DNA from: Saprospiraceae bacterium | GTDB taxonomy: Bacteria; Bacteroidota; Bacteroidia; Chitinophagales; Saprospiraceae | NCBI GenBank assembly: GCA_016716335.1 | Contig: JADJWN010000002.1 | Coordinates: forward strand, 372,001 to 436,000 | Length of the DNA stretch: 64,000 nt | Direction of reading: 5' to 3' | Part shown: in pieces, positions 11,316 through 22,861 of the stretch | Numbering within the stretch: the stretch's first letter is position 1 | How the letters are laid out: each line of letters starts with the position of its first letter | The notes under the pieces: generated by a model | What the model saw: the letters and a program-made list of their open reading frames with translations, nothing else | Database searches by the model: none | Told to the model about the DNA's origin: nothing | Program-made: the position numbers and the translations under genes

Positions 11316-11987
11316 ATGGCTGCACGAGCTGTATTAGCTGATTATCAAAAAATGTTTTCTGAGGGTTTGCAACATATCCTGAAGAACAAAAAATACCCGG
11401 CAATAAAGATTGCCGGCGTCGCTTACAATAAGGAAGAACTTATACAAATGATGACCTTTCCTGTGGATCTTATCATTATGGAGATAGCCATAGGGGAGGG
11501 TGAGGGACTGAAACTGATATCTGAACTAAAAAAATCACAGCCCTCCGCCAAGATCATAGTATTGAGTGCCTATGGCGAACCCAAATTAGTGAAAGATGCA
11601 TTCCTCAAAGGTATAGATGGATATATATTGAAGTCCAATTCTTCCCTTGAGCTGATGGAATGTATCGACGAAGTACTGGAAGGTAAAACCTATGTGGGTG
11701 ATGGAGTGCGGATTACACCTGAATCTTCCCGGTCTTCTCACAATAACCCCGTAGTAAAAATGCAGCGGTCTCATGAAGACAGATTTTTATTGAGGCAAAA
11801 GCTGACTAAAAGAGAAAAGGAAATTTTAGGCCTGATTGTGCAGGCAAAAAATAACAAGGAGATTGCCAGAGAGCTGTACATCAGTGACCAGACAGTCTCG
11901 GTACATCGGAAGAATATCATGAAGAAACTGAGTGTGAGGAATACGGTGAATCTGATAAAATTTGCGATGGACCACAAATTGGTATAG
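11316..11987 (+). CDS. LuxR/NarL-type response regulator with atypical receiver
   Basis: A 223-residue two-domain regulator. The receiver (about 1-120) has the Ser84 and Lys106 positions in place (IIVLSAYG, GYILKSN), but the phospho-acceptor site reads LIIMEIAIG, with Glu56 where Asp is expected, and the acidic pocket has a single Asp9 (LADYQ) instead of the usual Asp pair. The C-terminal domain (about 158-223) is a standard LuxR helix-turn-helix: LTKREKEIL, then NNKEIARELYISDQTV and a recognition helix ending in KKLSVRN. No histidine kinase is adjacent. The Glu may mimic phosphorylation or make the receiver phosphorylation-independent; that is inference. Confidence 0.85.
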   Translation: MAARAVLADYQKMFSEGLQHILKNKKYPAIKIAGVAYNKEELIQMMTFPVDLIIMEIAIGEGEGLKLISELKKSQPSAKIIVLSAYGEPKLVKDAFLKGIDGYILKSNSSLELMECIDEVLEGKTYVGDGVRITPESSRSSHNNPVVKMQRSHEDRFLLRQKLTKREKEILGLIVQAKNNKEIARELYISDQTVSVHRKNIMKKLSVRNTVNLIKFAMDHKLV

Positions 11988-12125
11988 TTTTTGAAATCTT
12001 TTCAATAATCCACTTATAAATCCGGAATATCCCCTTGTTCCGACATTTGCGACTGTATCTCCCTTTCATGAATCGGAATGATTTTGGAATCATTTTTATT
12101 GTTTATAACTAAATCTAATTATCTC

Positions 12126-15100
12126 ATGAAATTGGAGAAATTTACTTCCGAACTCAAAGCTGATTTGCGCAGATTGCTGAAAATCGGTTTTATACCTGCC
12201 CTGATGGCAATTTGGGTGACGGATTATCGGCTCAATCACCTCCTTGTCCTTTGGCCTGTAACAATCTGGTACAGGTATCTCTGGATGAAGACTGTGATGT
12301 CGAAATCACCCCTGATATGATGCTGGAAGGACAGGGGCTACCTGCCAACTGTACTTATGCCGTACAGGTTATGGGGCCAAACAATCAGCCTATTTCTACC
12401 AGTCCGAGAGTGACCTCGGCCAATATCGGTCAGACACTCCAGGTCAGGGTGTGGCTCGTAGTGAATGGTGTCAACTTCAATCATTGCTGGGGTTCCATCA
12501 AGATAGAAGATAAGTTGCCGCCTATCATAGACTGTCCGGCACCTATTACTATCAGCTGTTACAGCAACATGACTTTCAGTAACCCTCCAGCTTCGGACAA
12601 CTGCGGAGGAACCGTGACCATTAATCAATTGAGTGATGTCACTACCGAATTGCCATGTTCTGACCTCTTCAGAGCTGTACGCAGAATACGCTATCAGGCA
12701 AGAGATGCCTCCGGCAATCTTTCTCAAATCTGCGAAAGAGTAATTTACTATTCAAGAATTACTTTGGCGGATGTGAAATTTCCAAAGAATTATGACAGTA
12801 CTCCGGGACACAGACCACATCTTGAGTGTGATGGTACCTGGGCCTGGGGACCTTTCCGCACATTGCCCAATGGTAATGCGGCACCGCTCAATAACTGGGA
12901 TACCAACAACAACGGTTATCCGGACCCTGCTGAAACCGGTGGTCCATACATTGAAGATCCCCTCAATATCACACATTTTATCCTGGGATATAGGGTAGGT
13001 ACCCCCAATGTACCCGGTACTCCGGTAGGTTGTACGATGAATAACCTGGTGGGTAATGATATCGCTACAGGTGCCTGGAGATCTCAGTGTGACAACAACA
13101 GCGGTACTGTCAATTTTAGAATCGACACTATTTATCATTCCTTTACAGGAAATAATTCGCTCTGTAAAGTCAATGTAACCTTCACGGATACAAGAGTAGA
13201 TATATGTCCCAAGAGTTTCAAAGTACTGAGACAATGGACAGTGCTGGATTGGTGTACAGGACAGATAGCCCAGAGGTTCCAGATCATTAAGGTTATGGAT
13301 ACCAAAGGTCCGGTTGCCACTATTCCTACAGATATTACCACCAACGTACCTGCCTGTGGTCCTAATGTATCTGTATCGTCCGTTATCGAAGCAGACCCCT
13401 ACTCCTGCAGGGGTGAGTGGTTGGCATTAGAGCCAATCAACATCTTTGATTGCAGTGCTGACCAGGTGACTTACACTGTGTCCTTCCTGCTGGCAGATGC
13501 ATTTGGCAATCCACCAACTAATGGTCTCTATGTATTCCAGAGCGGACAGACTACCTCTACACAAATCACTTTAGGGGGCAAGCAGCGATGGATCATCAGG
13601 GGATTACCTTTGGGATGTACATGGGTAAGATATGTACTTTCTGATCCTTGTGGCAATACTACAGAAGCATTCACCGAAATTCAGGTAGTGGACAGGACAC
13701 CTCCGGTTGCGGTATGTGACCAGTTTACGGTGGTGACCTTAAATGCCAATGGATTTGCCCATGTATTTGCAGAGACCTTTGATGATGGCAGCCATGACAA
13801 CTGTACACCGGTGACCTTCAGAGTACGAAGAAGGACGGCAGGTTGTGGTTCCAATGGCGCTGCGAGCGAATCCTCCAATCCCTGGGGACCATTCATTCAG
13901 TTGTGCTGCGAAGACATAGGCAGAGAGGTTATGGTAGAGCTTGAAGTTACGGATGCTTTCGGCAATAAAAATACATGCATGGTGATAGCCAATGCACAGG
14001 ACAAGGTAAGACCAGTCATCAGCTGTCCGGCCAATATTACCATCAATTGCGGTCAGGATACGTCTATTACTGTCACGGGTAATGCTACCTTCACCGATAA
14101 CTGCCCGGGAGCTGTATTGTCAAGAAGAACCACCGGTACATTAAACAGTTGTGGTGTGGGTATTTTTACCAGAACGTTTACAGTCACTGACAGACAGGGA
14201 CTTACTGCAAGCTGTAGCCAGACCATAACGGTAGTAAACCCCAATCCTTATAACGGTCCATCCTGGGTATCCGTTCCTCACAGAGATCTCGAAGGATGTC
14301 TGGCGGTAGATACAGATCCGTCCAAGACCGGGGTGCCAACACTTAATTCCACTTCGTGCAGCCTTGTGGCTTATACCTACGAAGATCAGGTATTCCCCTT
14401 TGTGGAAGGAGTGTGCTATAAGATACTAAGAAAATGGACGGTGATTGACTGGTGTAAGTTCAGAGTGGACAATGACCCCTCTACATTCCAGTGGCCTACA
14501 GTACCTACCAACGGTATCAACCAATGGCAATATACACAGATCATCAAAGTCAATGAAACACAAAAACCTGTAATTCAGACCACATCCAAAGCACCAACGG
14601 ATGCTTTCGGAGACAACTGTACCGGATTTGTGGAATTGACCAATTCAGCTACTGACTGTACGCCTGCCAACCTGCTGAAGTGGACATACAGAATAGATCC
14701 TAATGATGATGGCGTTGGTCCGTTCATCAATGGTACTACCAACAACGCTTCAGGCAACTATCCTGTGGGTACACACCGTATCACATGGACAGTGGAAGAC
14801 CAGTGTGGCAACCAATCTACTGCATCCTACCAGTTTGTGGTAAGAGACAGAAAGAAGCCTACTCCTTACTGTCTGAGCGAAGTGACTACCGTCATCATGC
14901 CGTCATCCGGCAATGTGACCATCTGGGCGAGTGATTTTGATCTCGGATCATTTGACAACTGCCCCGGTACCCTGAGATTTTCATTCTCAAGCAATATCAA
15001 TGAGACATCCAGAACCTATACCTGTGCCAATCTGGGTCTGAATACTGTCACCATGTACGTATGGGATGCAGCCGGAAACTTTGACTTCTGCACTGTCTCC

Positions 15101-16375
15101 ATCAATATCCAGTCCAATGGTGCATGTACCGGATCAAGAATAGCCGGTACTGTGGGTACGGAATCCAATGAAATGGTAAAAGAGGTCATGGTGTCTCTTA
15201 CCAATATGGGCAGCAATGAGACCAACTCCATGATGACAGGTGCTGAAGGAAGATTTGACTTCGCCGGTATGCCTGAAAATCAGGACTACTCCATCGCTGC
15301 ACAAAACAACAAAGACCACAGAAACGGGGTATCTACCCTTGACCTGGTGCTTATACAAAGACATATACTGGGTACTCAAAAACTGGGGTCTGCCTACAAG
15401 GTTATGGCTGCAGATGCCAACAATGACCAGAAGGTGACAGCCGGTGATATCGTGGAAATCAGAAAACTGGTACTGGGTATCAGCGATAAGTTTGCCAACA
15501 ATACTTCCTGGAGATTTGTAAATAAGGCACAAACTTTTGCAGACATCCACAATCCATGGCCGTTCCTCGAAAAGATCGGAGTACAAAACTTCAATCAGTC
15601 TGTGATGCACAATGACTTTGTAGCTGTAAAGATCGGGGACGTCAACAATTCTGTGGTACTCAATGCCAGACCTGACGACCTCGAAAGCAGAAACAGAAAA
15701 GCTCTCAGGTTTGTAGCTGCCGAGCAGTCTTACAGAGCGGGTGATGTAGTCGAAGTAGCATTTAAAGCAGAAAACTTCAGGGATATCGTAGGAACACAGT
15801 TTACCTTGAATTTTGACAATAAGGCACTCGAACTGATGGATGTAAAAGCTGAAGCTCTCAATATCCGACCTGAAAACCTCAATACACAGCTGGCTTCCGA
15901 AGGCAGACTGGCTCTGAGCTGGAATCAGTTTGATGGGGTGACAGTAGAGGCATCACAGCCATTATTTACCCTTGTTTTCCGGGCAACAACGAATAATACA
16001 ATTTCACGTACACTCAGCTTCTCTTCAGACATAACCAAACCTGAAGCTTACACAAACACACTGGAGGAGATGAAGCTGGATCTTGAGTTCAGAGCTGGTC
16101 AGCAGACCCTGGCCTTCGAATTGATGCAGAATAATCCAAACCCATTCACAGATCAGACCGTTATTGGTTTTGTACTGCCCGAAAGTGCACCGGCAAAACT
16201 CACTGTCTTTGATGTGACCGGTAAGGTAGTGAAAACCTTGAGCAATACATTCCCTAAAGGTTACAGCCAGTGGGTAATCGATGCCGAAGAGCTGACTACC
16301 GCAGGAGTATTGTTCTATGAACTGGAAAGCAATGGCAACAAAGCCGTCAAGAAGATGATATACCTTAAGAAATAA
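12126..16375 (+). CDS. Giant T9SS surface protein with HYR/Ig-like repeats, dockerin-like and cohesin-like modules (frameshift in signal peptide)
   Basis: About 1,416 residues when the signal peptide starting at ATG 12126 (MKLEKFTSELKADL...) is joined to the main frame; the TTT at 12211-12213 needs one more T, giving ALMAILGDGLSAQSPPCP. The body is a series of Cys-rich HYR/Ig-like repeats marked by blocks such as DKLPPIIDCPAPITISC and DNCPG. After that come a dockerin-like pair of calcium motifs (HRNGVSTLDLVLIQRHILG and DANNDQKVTAGDIVEIRK), a cohesin-like beta domain (AGDVVEVAFKAENF...), and a type A T9SS sorting domain (NNPNPFTDQTVIGF...). It is predicted to be exported by T9SS and displayed or released, possibly as an adhesin or matrix protein. 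A terminator follows. Confidence 0.8.
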
Positions 16376-16411
16376 CAGTCTCTCAAGGTTATAGACATAA
16401 AAATATTCAGA

Positions 16412-16445
16412 AGCCCCGGTACCGGAACATGTATCGGGGCTTTTT
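16412..16445 (+). terminator. Intrinsic terminator after the giant surface protein
   Basis: AGCCCCGGTAC (from 16412) pairs with GTATCGGGGCT (16431-16441) around a short loop, followed by TTTTT. It may also stop transcripts arriving from the opposite strand less efficiently, as the T run is one-sided. Confidence 0.8.
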
Positions 16446-16612
16446 AAATTTCATTTGTACAATACATTTGAGCGACCCTAATGCATCCGGGTGATATAGG
16501 GAATGGAGGGCTACATGCCTTGTTATGAATAATAGGGTCAGACGGGAATAAAATTCTCCCAGAAAGCTGATGGTTGCCGGAATACCCTGACTTTATCGTA
16601 ATGCCCGGATAT

Positions 16613-17524
16613 TCAGGCTGGAAAAACATGCATTGCCAAACCCATAGCTGTCTCAAATGCCTCCTTGTTCAGCCCTGTTTCGATTGCTTTTTCACTAAAA
16701 TAGTGCAGTAAATGTTCCGTAGGCATATTACCTGTAAGGTCATCTTTGGCCATAGGGCAACCTCCATATCCCTTGATGGCTGAGTCAAATCTCCGGCATC
16801 CGCTCTCCCAGGCAGCTTCTATTTTCTCTCTCCAGTTATGCGGCTGCGTATGCAGGTGAGCACCAAACTCCACATCGGGGTAGGGTGGTATCAAATGCTT
16901 AAACAGGCAGGGAAGATTTCCGTGGAGTCGCCACGCCGATAGTATCAGAAAGTGCCATAATCCTTATACCCATATCCGCCAGTCTGTCCACCCACTGCTG
17001 ACATATCTCCACACTCCATCGGTCTCCGTAAGGATTGCCAAAACCCATGGAAATGTATATCACCAGTTTTTTTCCGTACTTTTCGCAGATGGCCTGGATC
17101 TCTTCCACCCGGCCCAAGGATTCTTCGATGGTGGCATTGGTATTGCGCAGCTGGAAGGTCTCAGATATTGAAAAAGGATAGCCGATATAGCTGATTTCAT
17201 CAAACTGAACCGCATCGGTCGCACCCTGCTATTGGCCACAATAGCCAGCAGCTTGGTATTGCTGTGCGATAATTCCAGCATGTTGAGTACCTCTGCCGTG
17301 TCCCGCATTTGTGGTATGGCTTTGGGAGAAACAAAACTGCCGAAATCAATGGTGTCGAACCCAACCCTTAGCAACTGGTTGATATAAGCGGCTTTGACCT
17401 CTGTCGGGATAAAATCATGCAAACCCTGCATGGCATCCCGTGGACACTCTATGATTTTGACCTGCGGCAATGTCTGTACTTTTACATTTTTATAATCATT
17501 CAATATCTCCTTTTGTTCATTCAT
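16613..17524 (-). CDS. mvaB: Hydroxymethylglutaryl-CoA lyase (two frameshifts)
   Basis: Cleaves HMG-CoA to acetoacetate and acetyl-CoA in leucine degradation. The full length of about 303 residues matches the family. Motifs: QVKIIECPRDAMQG at the N terminus, FGSFVSPKAIPQM, SDTIGVATP, VEFGAHLHT (metal-binding His) and the active-site loop GGCPMA with the conserved Cys, followed by DLTGNMPTE. The frame is broken twice. At 17224-17226 one G is missing on the coding strand (NSRGATDAV expected). Near 16921 there is one extra base (restored TPGNLPCLFKHLIP). All conserved motifs survive, so sequence error is more likely than a pseudogene. The gene stands alone on its strand. Confidence 0.85.
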
Positions 17525-17609
17525 TCCCGGGTAAATCCACGCTGAACCACTTGCTTTCAGCTTTGTTCCTTACTTCTGTATGATGTTTCCTGATTTTTAT
17601 CTGAAAGTT

Positions 17610-17819
17610 ATGAATAAAAAAATTTGGATGGTTGGCGGTTTTTTCGCCTTTTTGGCAGGTATCCTTTCTCTTATACTGAGTCTGGTAGGCCTCGAGTGGA
17701 CTCCTTTATCTTTTATATATGGCAAAGGTGTTTTTACTATCATAATTCAAATCTTATTGCTCTTCGGTGGAATCGTAATGATGTATATCGCCAGATTAGA
17801 TACCGAAGCCGAGGAGTAA
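17610..17819 (+). CDS. Small two-TM membrane protein
   Basis: A 69-residue protein with two hydrophobic helices (about residues 4-26 and 38-60) and a short acidic C terminus (DTEAEE). The start ATG at 17610 (MNKKIWMVGGFF) is preferred to an in-frame ATG 30 bases upstream because the positively charged N terminus then leads directly into the first helix. Function unknown; it resembles short conserved membrane proteins of Bacteroidota. It lies between the minus-strand mvaB and DUF5686 genes with its own orientation. Confidence 0.6.
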   Translation: MNKKIWMVGGFFAFLAGILSLILSLVGLEWTPLSFIYGKGVFTIIIQILLLFGGIVMMYIARLDTEAEE

Positions 17820-17916
17820 TCACCCATACACTCCGGTTTTACCATAAAATCACCCATCCCAAGCCCTGAAATTTTAAAGCTGTTTGTGATTCAGCTCATA
17901 TATTAATTGAGGATGA

Positions 17917-20398
17917 TTAATTGTTCAGGACGCTGCTCAGCTTAAATACAATGCCATGATCCCTGAATCCGCCTCTGTCAAATGCCAGGGTGTAATCAAT
18001 CGTAAACAGTGGGACAGGACCAATTCTGAAGTTTTCCAATCCGATGGTGAGCTCTGTGTATAACCCCAGCGCAGGTTGGTAAAGTATTGCGAGACCTGCA
18101 TTTTCCTTAAATCGGGTTTTATTGATCAGTGGGATTCTGTCAAAAATATATCCATTGAAATGATGTCTGAAATGCCCTGACAAATAGTACCGGTCGGTGC
18201 TGTATGAATAATAAGGCATCAGATTGAACACCGTAAATCCCGGATCAATCGGGAACAGCAGTTCGTTGGCAGATGGATGAAAAAAATCGGCAAAATAATC
18301 AGGTCTTTGACCGGGGAACACTCCGTATTCAAGATTGTACTGAAAGTAACCCCAGAGATTGGCATTGACATAATTGTCTTTGACAATCAGCTGAATTTTG
18401 TCAAAGTCATTAAATCCGGCGGTCCGGCTTAGACCTTTTTCATAATGCAGGGTGATCTCAGGCCATGCACCATTCCTTCTGAATCTGTATCCCGGATAGC
18501 TGCTGTATTGCTGTCCGGGTCTCCATCTGAGTCTCATGCTGTGTATGAAATAGCTGTTTTGAGCATACACTTTGGGATCAAGGTCTCTTCTCGGTATATT
18601 TTCGTCAAATAATCGCTCTCTGTCAAAAATGGAATAATGCGTATTGACCTGCAATGGATTTCTTACCACATAGGCACTGTTCAGATTAACCAGCAGGCCG
18701 TTAATTATTTCATGTTGCCACGTGGCTTCTACTTTTTCCTGCCTGTATATTCTGATGCGGTTGATTTTATAAAAAAGGCTGTTCCATGTGGTATTTCTTT
18801 CTGTGATCGGGGAGTTTCTGTCGAATTGTATGTATTGCCTGCCGATTTGCAAACCAACATTTCCCAGCATGATATTGTTGTATCTGTAATTGACAGATAG
18901 CCTCGGTTTGATGATTTTATCTGCAAAACCATATTCTACCACTGGATTGATGACCACTCTCCGGTAGGTACTGTCAGACCACTGAAACCGTGTGTCAATA
19001 TTGAGTTTCCAGCCTTCCACGGCATTAAACCGCACCGTGGACATTGGACTTGGATAAGCAAAACTTATGTTTCGGTAACTGTTATTCCAGGTGTAACCTG
19101 TCAACAGATCCGCCCATTTCAGCTTGTTGTCTGCTCTGTCCATGGAATCCAGGAAGCTTTTGGATTTCCATACCACTTTAAGCGAATCTTTTTTCCTGTA
19201 GTCCTCTATTTCTTCCTCAGTCAGCGGAATCGGTCTTTTTGCCTGCCAGAACAGTGAGTCAGTTCTAAGTGCATTTTCATCCACTCTGAATCTCTCCGGA
19301 TCTCTGAACATATGGCTTACATCGTGATTGACTATATAATCAGAAAAAATGTAAGAAAAATTTCCCCCCATACGGAAGCCCAGCAATCCGGCACTGAAGC
19401 TGAGATGCTGGGTGATGAGTCTCCAGACATCCGGTGCCTGTACAGGAACAAATATTTGCTGAATGCGCAGCGTATCCGGAAAAGTATTTTTAAGTGCATC
19501 ACCCGTAAAATATACATCGAGGCTGTGTATATTCCACAAGCCATCCGTGATATATATGTAGCCGTTTACCAAGGGTTTACTCCGGGATTTGGGTTTGATC
19601 AGGATTTTGTTGACAAGTCTCCCGTCAGCATCCACACTTGCCTGCTCAAGCCTGTAGTCGTAAAAATCAAGGGCATTATCCGCAATGGGTGAAATGAGGC
19701 TCCTGCCAAAATTGACATAATTATTATAGAAGTCAAAACCTGCCAGCGAAAACTGATTGGGTCTGAAGATATTTTCATTACCCGAGCTGACAGAGGCATA
19801 CATCACTTCTTTTTTTTTTGTCCGGTGCCATGAAGTAAAATTTAGATCTGGATTCTGACAAGTATAGTATTCCCTGTCCGGTGCTGTCGAGCACTCCGTC
19901 CATATTTCCTACTTTGCTTCCCAGCAGCTGGTCAGGAGCTTTCAGTACCTTGATATTGCCCTTGATATACAGGTCTGTTTCATAGCTTTTTACCAGATTT
20001 TTGTAGTAATTCCTTTTTCTTATCGCATTACGTATGATGCTGTAGGCTGGGTCTTCTCTGTCTGCGGCAATGATTACCTCTCCGATGAGGTTTAGGTCCG
20101 GAGTCATTTCAAAGTTATGGACTATTTTTACACCTTTATAATGAATTCTGCTTTGCATTTTACTGTATCCCAAATACTGGCATACTAAGGTCAATGTACC
20201 GGTTTGTGCGGGTTCTATTTCATATACTCCCTGCTCATTAGCCACCACTCCTTTAGTTGTGCCTTCAATATAAATGGTGGCAAATGCCAGAGGATTTCCT
20301 TTTTCATCCAAGACTTTTCCTGTGATCTGGGTAAAGCCTGCATGTGCGAGAAAAAACCAAAAGGTACAGCCAAAAAAACCGGAGTTTTGTATGTGCAA
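17917..20398 (-). CDS. DUF5686 outer-membrane protein with carboxypeptidase-regulatory-like domain (frameshift in A10 tract)
   Basis: About 826 residues when joined. The N-terminal part has a signal sequence, a CarboxypepD_reg-like domain (ITGKVLDEKGNPLAFATIYI, residues about 25-110), then the conserved DUF5686 entry region (DPAYSIIRNAIRKRNYYKNL). The C-terminal part is a long beta-barrel-like region ending in an aromatic strand, as expected for an outer-membrane protein. The frame changes in a run of ten A on the coding strand (plus-strand T10 at 19810-19819); nine A would read PDKKKEVMYASVSSG and join the two halves. The role of DUF5686 proteins is not established. The homopolymer could be an error or a slippage switch. 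Confidence 0.8.
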
Positions 20399-20543
20399 TA
20401 TTACTTGTCAGATAATTCATAGAAATTATGAATGATAAATACCGGTCAACTTTACTTGAATCATGTGCTTATAATGTATCGATACAGGTATCATTTTTGG
20501 ATTATTACCTAAAATAACGGTCAATCCTTCTTTGGGTTTATTT

Positions 20544-21505
20544 TCACTTCAGATGAGTGTTCAAAAACGAGCCTATCTTCTGTTCATTCCAATAGACCAT
20601 ACTACCTTTGGTCGTAAATCCTACATGACCGCCATATTTGGGGGTGAGCAGATGTAAACAGGGATTGGATTGGGCTATTTCATAGGGATAGGAAGTTTTG
20701 GGTAAAAAACTGTCATCCAATGCATTGATCATCAATGAAGGGGTTTTTATATGGGATAAAAACTGGAGGCTGTTAGCTTTATCATAATAATCCCACGCAT
20801 CTGCAAAACCATGAATAGGTGCCGTAAATGCATGGTCAAAATCAATGAGTGTTTTTACCCGCTTAGCCTCTTTAATAGCGATCAGATCTGGAAACTGCTC
20901 GTGTTTTTTCTTCATCTTTTTCAGAAGGCTGAGCAAAAAATTTTTCTGATACAGGTAATTTTCCGGTCGGGCGATTTTTTTGCTTCCTGCCGCAAGATCA
21001 CAGGGCACTGATACTCCTGCCGCTACTTTTAAGGCAGAAGGTATCGTGTATATTCCATCCCCCAGATATTTCATCAATACGTTACCACCCAGACTGAATC
21101 CTACGGCAGCTATGTTTTGATAATCCTTAGAAAAATATTGCAGCGTCATGTTTAAATCCTGAGTAAATCCACTATGGTAAAGTACTGGTCCACGGTTGAT
21201 TTCACCACTGCAGGAGCGGAAATTGAAAGCTGCAATATCCCAGCCTTCATGGATCAGATGATAGGCAGTACCCAGTATATATTGCGATTGCGCAGAGCCT
21301 TCAAGTCCATGCAGCAGTATGGCGAGTTTTTGATTTCCATTTATTACCGTATCAATATCCACAAAGTCATGATCCTGCGTTTCAAGCCGGATTCTTGTAT
21401 ATTTGACCGGATGTTTTTTTCTGAAAAAATAGGGATAAATGGTGTTTATATGCGGATTTTCCAGAGTAGTGGAGGATTATAATCCGAAGCCTTCAGTACG
21501 GGCAT
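20544..21505 (-). CDS. YheT-family alpha/beta hydrolase (one frameshift)
   Basis: About 320 residues, resembling the YheT/ABHD1-3 family of alpha/beta hydrolases. From the ATG at 21505 the protein reads MPVLKASDYNPPLLW; adding one A to the four-A run on the coding strand (plus T4 at 21457-21460) continues it into KNPHINTIYPYFFRKKHP, the family's N-terminal signature. The catalytic set is visible: nucleophile Ser in GFSLGGN, Asp in ALDDSFLP and His in GGHVGF. The start overlaps the end of the upstream phosphodiesterase gene by 13 bases, which suggests coupled translation. Substrate unknown; esterase activity on short acyl esters is typical of the family. Confidence 0.8.
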
Positions 21506-22405
21506 AGTGTCATTTTTGATTTTTCCTTTATCACTTCGATCAATTTATCGGGATAATCCGTGATGATTCCATCTACCCCTTTCTCTATCAGCATACGCAT
21601 AGCCTGGGTATCGTTGACGGTCCAAGGTATGAGTTTCAGTTGGTTTTGGCGGCAGAATTCTACCATATTATTATCGACCAGCAGATAATAAGGACTCAGT
21701 ATCTGAGGTTTGAAGCGCAGGCTGTCCAGTTTTTTGCGATAATCCTCCCTTCCTTCCACGAGCAGCGCAATACTGAGGGTATCATCCAGTTTTCTTATTT
21801 CCTGCAGTGACCGGATATCAAAAAGACTGGATGGTGGTTTTGGAAATCAGATTTTTACTTTTCACCACTTCATAAACCAATCGGGCAAAGGTTGTTGCAT
21901 CAGGATGAAAGATGCCGTCATAGTCAGGATGTCTCTTGATTTCCATATTGTAATACACAGGAGGCTTCTTCCTGTCTCTGATATACAATTCGCAGATATC
22001 TATTACATCATCAAGCGTAGGTTTGATGCAGGGCATTTTCCGCTGGTGCGGAAATCCCGGATGGGCTTTGATCCCGACATCATACCGTATGATTTCAGGT
22101 ACTGTGAGTTTGTAAATGTTGTGATCTTTTTCTGTTTGCTCTGTAATCTCAAGTCCGCCGGGACCGGTACTGATACGATGATGAAAAAACGGCTCATGAC
22201 TGACGATTACCCTTTGGTCACCGGAAATGACAAGATCCATCTCGAGCGTAGTGACTCCCAGGTCAATGGCCTGAAGGAATCCTTCTACCGTATTTTCGGG
22301 TATCAGACCTCTGCATCCCCGATGCCCCTGGATGTCAATATTTTGATTTATGGCAGGCGTGTGGCACATGAGGTTGAGCATCAGGATACAGATAAAATAT
22401 CTCAT
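21493..22405 (-). CDS. Glycerophosphodiester phosphodiesterase (one frameshift)
   Basis: A GDPD-family TIM-barrel enzyme of about 303 residues that hydrolyses glycerophosphodiesters to glycerol 3-phosphate and an alcohol. It has a signal peptide, so it is periplasmic or secreted. Motifs: catalytic GHRGCRGLIPENT, metal-binding LEMDL, SHEPFFH, YNMEIK, and the C-terminal IPWTVND...GVDGIITDYPD. The frame breaks at the T5 run on the coding strand (plus A5 at 21820-21824); four T would read TTIQSFDIRSLQEI and restore the barrel. The gene is in a minus-strand operon between a small barrel protein and the YheT-like hydrolase. Confidence 0.88.
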
Positions 22406-22414
22406 AGGTAATCA

Positions 22415-22861
22415 TCAGATAAGTATGCCAAAAGAAAGTACAAACTGTGAATGGTCAAATATCAGCCTGGGCTCAATGTAATAGGTCAGCTTTTCGGTGG
22501 GAAATCTCAGGGAAGCACCCAGATTCAGAGAGCTGTCAGTATTATTGGTTCTTGTGAAATTGAGACCCGCAAAGGGTTGAATCAAAACCTTGTCCGCAAT
22601 ATTGAAAAGTTTATAATGCAGGTCAAAATCAATGGCGTAGTAGGTGCCTTTCTTCAGATAATAGGTAAACATTCCATTAAGCTCGAGTTTGTCCGCAAAT
22701 CCCAGAGCAATCTTAGCCTGTGGACCAAATGCACTGTTGACTTCTCCGGTATTGATGGCAAATCCGCCTCCGAAATAAGTCTGACTATTGGCATTCTGCA
22801 GATAAAGAAACCCCGATAGGATGAAAAACAAAAACCCGATTTTGATTGATGTTGTATTCAT
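22415..22861 (-). CDS. Small outer-membrane beta-barrel protein
   Basis: A 148-residue protein with a signal peptide (about residues 1-27, ending NANSQ) followed by alternating hydrophobic and polar strands with glycine turns (FGGGFAINTG, LELNGMFTYYLKK, GASLRFPTEKLTYYIEPRL), consistent with an eight-stranded OmpX/OmpW-size barrel. It ends in a hydrophobic strand (FVLSFGILI). Function unknown. It is the first gene of the operon leading into the phosphodiesterase nine bases downstream. Confidence 0.65.
   Translation of the reverse strand: MNTTSIKIGFLFFILSGFLYLQNANSQTYFGGGFAINTGEVNSAFGPQAKIALGFADKLELNGMFTYYLKKGTYYAIDFDLHYKLFNIADKVLIQPFAGLNFTRTNNTDSSLNLGASLRFPTEKLTYYIEPRLIFDHSQFVLSFGILI

Noticed and set aside
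17060..17220. HMG-CoA lyase as several separate short genes
   Set aside because: The pieces align end to end with one family, and single-base corrections restore the conserved motifs; it is one gene.
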